Positions 60,896-64,000 of a stretch of DNA of 64,000 nt are shown here, in pieces (position 1 is the first letter of the stretch; the number at the start of each line of letters is the position of its first letter). The notes beneath the pieces were generated by a model. That model was not told the DNA's origin. It made no database searches and worked only from the letters and a program-made list of their open reading frames with translations. The stretch comes from Enemella evansiae (GTDB lineage Bacteria; Pseudomonadota; Alphaproteobacteria; Rhodobacterales; Rhodobacteraceae), in the NCBI GenBank assembly GCA_017255395.1, contig JAFKDC010000010.1, forward strand, positions 1-64,000. Direction: 5' to 3'. The position numbers and the translations under genes are program-made.

Positions 60896-61458
60896 GAGCG
60901 CAGCCCCAGAACGCCCTTGCGCAGGCGGCTCAGCATCTCGGCATCGAGGCCGGCCTCGGTCGCGGTCGCCTCCAGCGCCTCATCCATTTCCGCCTGGGCC
61001 GCCTCGCGCGCCTCGCGGGCAATCCGAACCCGTTCGCCTTCCAGAAGCTTTTCACGCATGCCGGAGCTGGCCATGAGATCCTTCATCATGCGCGCGTACT
61101 TGGCGCTTTCGTCCGCACTCAGCTGGCCGCCTTCGTCCCGGACGTGCATAATCGCATGCATCGCCGTCGCCGAAATCATCTGATAAAGGCCCGCCTGGAC
61201 CTTACCCTCGTCCTTGACGTCCATGCTCTGCATGAGCGCATCCGCCACTGCGAAGGCCTCGCGCTGATCCTTCAGCGCCTTGGAGAAGTCCCCCACGGCG
61301 GACTTGCTGACGCTGTCCGGATGCCCGGCACGTTCCAGACGGATGTTCAGCTCATCGGTGATCGCAAGGATGCTTCCATAACCGTTTGCACGCAGCTCCT
61401 CGATAAGCCAGGCGCGATCATCCTCGGGGATCCGATCCAGTTTCTTGGGCGGCGGCAT
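60892..61458 (-). CDS. DUF3486 protein, Mu gp27-like (small terminase)
   Basis: This 188-residue protein shows the DUF3486 pattern: KKLDRIPEDDRAWLIEELRANGYGS, KSAVGDFSKALKDQREAFAVADALM. A C-terminal coiled coil rich in Glu/Arg/Ala (REKLLEGERVRIAREAREAAQAEMDEAL) follows. Mu gp27 acts as small terminase subunit and DNA-binding adaptor for packaging. It is next to a wHTH gp26-like gene, in Mu order. Confidence 0.88.
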   Translation of the reverse strand: MPPPKKLDRIPEDDRAWLIEELRANGYGSILAITDELNIRLERAGHPDSVSKSAVGDFSKALKDQREAFAVADALMQSMDVKDEGKVQAGLYQMISATAMHAIMHVRDEGGQLSADESAKYARMMKDLMASSGMREKLLEGERVRIAREAREAAQAEMDEALEATATEAGLDAEMLSRLRKGVLGLRS

Positions 61459-61461
61459 GGC

Positions 61462-61758
61462 TTAAGACCCCGGCCGGCGCGGCTGGATGCCGGGATGCCT
61501 CACGATGCCCTGGGCGACTTCGACGCCGCGGACGGTGGCCGTGGCAACAATGAAGCCGGACAGGTCTTCCTTCGTCACGAGCCCCTGCTCGACGAGCCAA
61601 TGGACTTCGGCAACCACTTGGTCGCGGGTGTAGCCGATCCCATAGCGCTGCAGCAGATCGGTCATCATCGACACGTTGGAGGTATAGCGCGGCGCGTCCT
61701 CCAGCATGCGCAGGATCGCGATCCGGGCGTGTTCGCGCAGTTCTTCCGCGTAGCTCAT
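61462..61758 (-). CDS. Winged-helix phage protein, Mu gp26-like
   Basis: This 98-residue protein is predicted to have a winged helix: ARIAILRMLEDAPRYTSNVSMMTDLLQRYGIGYTRDQVVAEVHWLVEQGLV, with a beta wing TKEDLSGFIVATATVRGVEVAQG. This is the VpaChn25_0724/Mu gp26-type protein found just before gp27 in transposable phages. It may regulate or join DNA packaging. Confidence 0.82.
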   Translation of the reverse strand: MSYAEELREHARIAILRMLEDAPRYTSNVSMMTDLLQRYGIGYTRDQVVAEVHWLVEQGLVTKEDLSGFIVATATVRGVEVAQGIVRHPGIQPRRPGS

Positions 61759-61760
61759 CG

Positions 61761-62111
61761 TCAGCTCCGGTTGTTCAGCAGGTAGTTTTCGAGGCGATCG
61801 GTCACGGTCAGCAACCTGGTCATCGACTCGCGGCTGCCGACCAAGGTGGCGTCGATGCGTTCGAGATCGCCCTTCATGCTTGCCATGTGCAGTTCAATCG
61901 CATGGAGATCCTGCTTGCCGGGCAATCCGTCGACAGTGGTCTCGAGCCGGGACAACCGCCGTTCGTGACGGTCACAACGCTCATCCACGGCGACGATCTT
62001 CTCGTCGACGTGCTTCTGGCGGTTGCCGAAAAACGTGTAGATCCCGGCCAGGATGGAGACCGGAAATGCCAGGATGGCGAACAGATCGCGCAGGTAGCTC
62101 AGGTCAGGCAT
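61761..62111 (-). CDS. DUF2730 protein, Mu gp25-like
   Basis: This 116-residue protein has one N-terminal membrane segment (FAILAFPVSILAGIYTFFGN) and a coiled coil (RHERRLSRLETTVDGLPGKQDLHAIELHMASMKGDLERID), the layout of DUF2730/Mu gp25. Lysis or i-spanin-like roles have been proposed for such small membrane proteins. The start at 62111 overlaps the holin stop as TGATG. Confidence 0.85.
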   Translation of the reverse strand: MPDLSYLRDLFAILAFPVSILAGIYTFFGNRQKHVDEKIVAVDERCDRHERRLSRLETTVDGLPGKQDLHAIELHMASMKGDLERIDATLVGSRESMTRLLTVTDRLENYLLNNRS

Positions 62112-62485
62112 CAGGCGGCGGGGTCCTCGGGCTTGTCGCCCTGAATGGATCCGAACGAGATGAAGAGATCCTCCCGGCGAAGCGCGCCATCGATCAGGGA
62201 ACCGAGAACCCGCGGGGCAGGTTTCAGGCGTTTGACCGCGTCTGGCACGCTGTCGTGGATGTACTCGAGCGCGTGGGTGGCGGCCGCCTGCCCGGAAAGG
62301 CCCCGTGCCAGCGCCGACTGCACGCCGGACATGATGGCCGAATGCAGGGCATCCCGGTGCTTCTCCTCGATCTCGAGGCCGAACCGCTGGCGGGCGGTAT
62401 TCGCGGCCCATGCGATCAGCCCTGCCACGAAAAGGCCGGCAATCTCGACAATGGCGGGTTCAAGGGCGGTGAAAAGGGCGTTCAC
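62111..62485 (-). CDS. Holin-like protein (LLH type)
   Basis: This 124-residue protein has one hydrophobic segment (VEIAGLFVAGLIAWAANTA, residues 12-32) and an amphipathic C-terminal half. It sits directly after the endolysin gene, and its size and layout fit LL-H-family phage holins. It would permeabilise the membrane to release or activate the endolysin. The start at 62485 follows GGAAACACC. Confidence 0.75.
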   Translation of the reverse strand: MNALFTALEPAIVEIAGLFVAGLIAWAANTARQRFGLEIEEKHRDALHSAIMSGVQSALARGLSGQAAATHALEYIHDSVPDAVKRLKPAPRVLGSLIDGALRREDLFISFGSIQGDKPEDPAA

Positions 62486-62572
62486 GGTGTTTCCTTTCGA
62501 TTGGGCGCCCCGGCCCGGGGCTACCTGGGGGAAGGGGACGGGCCGGGGCGAACAGCTCCGGCATGGAGCTGA

Positions 62573-63448
62573 TCAGAGGTCCGGATTGGCGAGATGGGCT
62601 GCGTAGCGCGCGACGATCCAGCCCTCGCGGCCATCCCAGAGCACGCAGAGCCAGTCGCGGCCGCCGAATGTCCCGGTGCGCAGGACAGGCAGCACCGTGC
62701 CGTCCGGGATCGTGCCGATGACGTTGGGGTTGAAGCTTGGCCAGCGGCGGTGGTTCAGGTTGCCACCCAATGTGTCGACCTGCACCATCTCACCGTCCAC
62801 CGGCTCGGAGCCGTTTTCGGCCTCGGCGTCGGCAGGATCGTCGCGACCGAGGATCCGGGCACGGATATGGTCAAGCGGGAACAGCGGGTTGGTATCGACC
62901 TTGCGGCCGGGGCTGACATACCAGTGCGTGGTGATGTCCCGGAGCGTCGGCACCCCATCGAAGAGGGCCTCCAAAAGCTGGATCGTCGCCTCAAGCTGTG
63001 GCTCGGTATAGGCCATCCAGACGCCAGACCCGTGATCCGGGGTCGAGAGGGTCTCGAGTTCATAGCCCTGCGCTTCGTCGAAAACCTGTCCGTACCAGGC
63101 GCGCCCGCGTCCGGTGAAGCCGCGGACGGACGTCATCTTACCCGGGTTCACGATCTCGATCCCGATCGAGAAGCTATTGCACCAGGGGCGACCGTTGAAA
63201 GAGGACGTTCCGGCGTGGTTGGCCCGTCGATTGGTGTCCACCAGCTGGTAGATCGCGCCGTCGCGTTCGACCACGAAATGGACCGAGGCCTTCCCGGTGT
63301 TCGCAGAGGCCAGGTAGCGCGCCGAATTGCCCCGCTCCAGGCGCCCGGCGGTATCGTGCAGGACGACGATTTCCGGGGTGATCACCCCGCCGGTGAAATG
63401 AGCCGCCAGGAAAGGTGCCCCTTCGAGCTTGTGATCCACGATGCGCAT
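62573..63448 (-). CDS. Endolysin: N-acetylmuramoyl-L-alanine amidase with SH3 domain
   Basis: This 291-residue protein has an amidase_2/PGRP-type domain in residues 20-210: zinc His in EIVVLHDTAG, SVHFVVERDGAIYQLVDTNRRANHAGTSSF, FSIGIEIVNPG, and a late His/Cys-equivalent in ITTHWYVSPGRKVDTNP. The C-terminus (WPSFNPNVIGTIPDGTVLPV...DWLCVLWDGREGWIVARY) is an SH3b-like wall-binding domain. It cleaves the amide bond between MurNAc and L-Ala. It lacks a signal peptide, consistent with release by the holin. Confidence 0.93.
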   Translation of the reverse strand: MRIVDHKLEGAPFLAAHFTGGVITPEIVVLHDTAGRLERGNSARYLASANTGKASVHFVVERDGAIYQLVDTNRRANHAGTSSFNGRPWCNSFSIGIEIVNPGKMTSVRGFTGRGRAWYGQVFDEAQGYELETLSTPDHGSGVWMAYTEPQLEATIQLLEALFDGVPTLRDITTHWYVSPGRKVDTNPLFPLDHIRARILGRDDPADAEAENGSEPVDGEMVQVDTLGGNLNHRRWPSFNPNVIGTIPDGTVLPVLRTGTFGGRDWLCVLWDGREGWIVARYAAHLANPDL

Positions 63449-63492
63449 GTCTGCCTCCGGTGTTGTCCGAGAGGTGCCATGCGCGCGCGAGA

Positions 63493-63513
63493 AAGTGCCC
63501 GGGGATGTGGTTT
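63493..63513 (-). promoter_or_regulatory. 21-bp motif upstream of endolysin gene
   Basis: The minus strand reads AAACCACATCCCCGGGCACTT. It differs from the copy at 55047-55027 by one base and contains the palindrome CCCGGG. It lies 45-65 bp upstream of the endolysin start. Confidence 0.45.
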
Positions 63514-63615
63514 GGAGGGTGTCAGATCAGACTGGGCTGGATGATCGACCCGAAGCACGCCGAGAAGCTGCCATGTGTACGGGCGGCGCGCAACGGTGCT
63601 GATATCGCTCCGGTC

Positions 63616-64000
63616 CTAGCGGTCGAAAAGGTCGAGCTGTGCACTAATCCCCAGTTCCTCGCGCATGCGGACCCGGAGCTTGTGAACCCATGCGGCTGTA
63701 ACGCCAAACTCTGTGGCGATGTCGTTGGCTGACCGCGTCGGGTGTTCAAGACCCGCGTCGAGGATGGCGGCACGAAGTTCCGAGGCGCGATCCTGCGCCT
63801 GTCTGGCATGGAAACTGGGGATATCGAGGGCGCTGCCACCGAACCGACCCGCCAGCCAGGCGACGACCGGCTCGCCGACCTCTGATGCCAGGCGCGATCC
63901 TGCGGCATTCTTCGGGATATCTCTGCGCTGTCCCCCGGCATTGGCCAGCAGCCGCAACGCGGCCGGTTGCCCGAGATCGCGCTCGAGCTCGTCGATCCAG
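63616..64000 (-). CDS. Mor transcription activator (5' end beyond window)
   Basis: The frame continues past the right edge: WIDELERDLGQPAALRLLAN precedes AGGQRRDIPKNAAGSRLASEVGEPVVAWLAGRFGG, and GVTAAWVHKLRVRMREELG near the end is a helix-turn-helix. This is the Mor/C activator family that turns on middle or late transcription in Mu. At least 128 residues lie in the window. It precedes the lysis genes, as in other transposable phages, so the transposase and repressor should be beyond position 64000. Confidence 0.92.
   Translation of the reverse strand, partial: WIDELERDLGQPAALRLLANAGGQRRDIPKNAAGSRLASEVGEPVVAWLAGRFGGSALDIPSFHARQAQDRASELRAAILDAGLEHPTRSANDIATEFGVTAAWVHKLRVRMREELGISAQLDLFDR

Larger units (their letters stand above)
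35762..64000 (-). mobile_element. Mu-like transposable prophage with flexible tail (right part)
   Basis: All genes here lie on the minus strand and follow the late gene order of Mu: Mor, lysis, gp25-gp29, F, I/Z, T, gp35-36, G. They are followed by a siphovirus tail module with a gene-transfer-agent-like NlpC/P60 protein. This combination matches transposable siphophages such as B3, D3112 and RcapMu. The right end is at about 35762; the transposase/repressor end lies outside the window. The structural genes appear intact. Confidence 0.9.

Overview
The window is GC-rich DNA from an alphaproteobacterium, most likely a member of the Rhodobacteraceae/Roseobacteraceae. The support is: the helicase - S4 protein - fdxA - carD gene order, a SAM-II riboswitch ahead of metZ, FolE2 for GTP cyclohydrolase, a ligase-associated exonuclease/ligase pair, a CcsR ('cuckoo') type small RNA locus behind a DUF1127 gene, and a RcapMu-like transposable siphoprophage. 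Everything here was read from sequence alone; no database or folding program was run.

Positions 1 to about 35,500 are host chromosome. The left edge cuts the last 40 codons of an IS481-type transposase. It is followed by a glutathione-peroxidase-like gene, a small zinc-finger gene, exported proteins of unknown role, oligoendopeptidase F, an outer-membrane barrel, the ATP-dependent ligase/exonuclease pair, a lipase-like gene and an SCP2 gene. The block 11,094-16,256 (TPR, Suv3-like helicase, S4 protein, FdxA, CarD) is followed by a KefB-type antiporter, an alpha/beta hydrolase, riboswitch-controlled metZ, folE2, small genes, trkH and valS. After the small RNA locus come mrp and a minus-strand operon SPOR - dac - tmk - holB. 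A tRNA-Ser(UGA) closes the host part.

The most striking host element lies at 28,929-29,854 on the minus strand. A 72-residue DUF1127 protein (CcaF1-like) is followed by eleven hairpins. All present the same pyrimidine-rich loop containing CCUCCUCCC (anti-Shine-Dalgarno), and the array ends in a strong intrinsic terminator. Spacing groups the hairpins as five two-hairpin units plus one last hairpin next to the terminator. This looks like an expanded CcsR array; part of it is a recent segmental duplication.

From 35,762 to the right edge, all genes but none on the plus strand form a Mu-like prophage whose right end is inside the window. From right to left: Mor activator (cut by the edge), endolysin, holin, gp25/26/27-like genes, a cassette of four small genes including a DUF6527 protein, gp28 terminase, gp29 portal, F-like protein, I protease/scaffold, decoration protein, T major head protein, gp35/36-like, gpG-like, then a flexible tail: terminator, tube, chaperones joined by a canonical -1 frameshift site, tape measure with a peptidase M15-like domain, minor tail proteins, NlpC/P60 peptidase, TipJ-like tip protein, a long fiber with an SGNH hydrolase domain, and a last fiber-associated gene. 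The early region (transposase, repressor) must lie beyond position 64,000. The prophage right end carries four ~18-bp sites arranged as two 50-bp direct repeats, as expected for MuA-type transposase binding.
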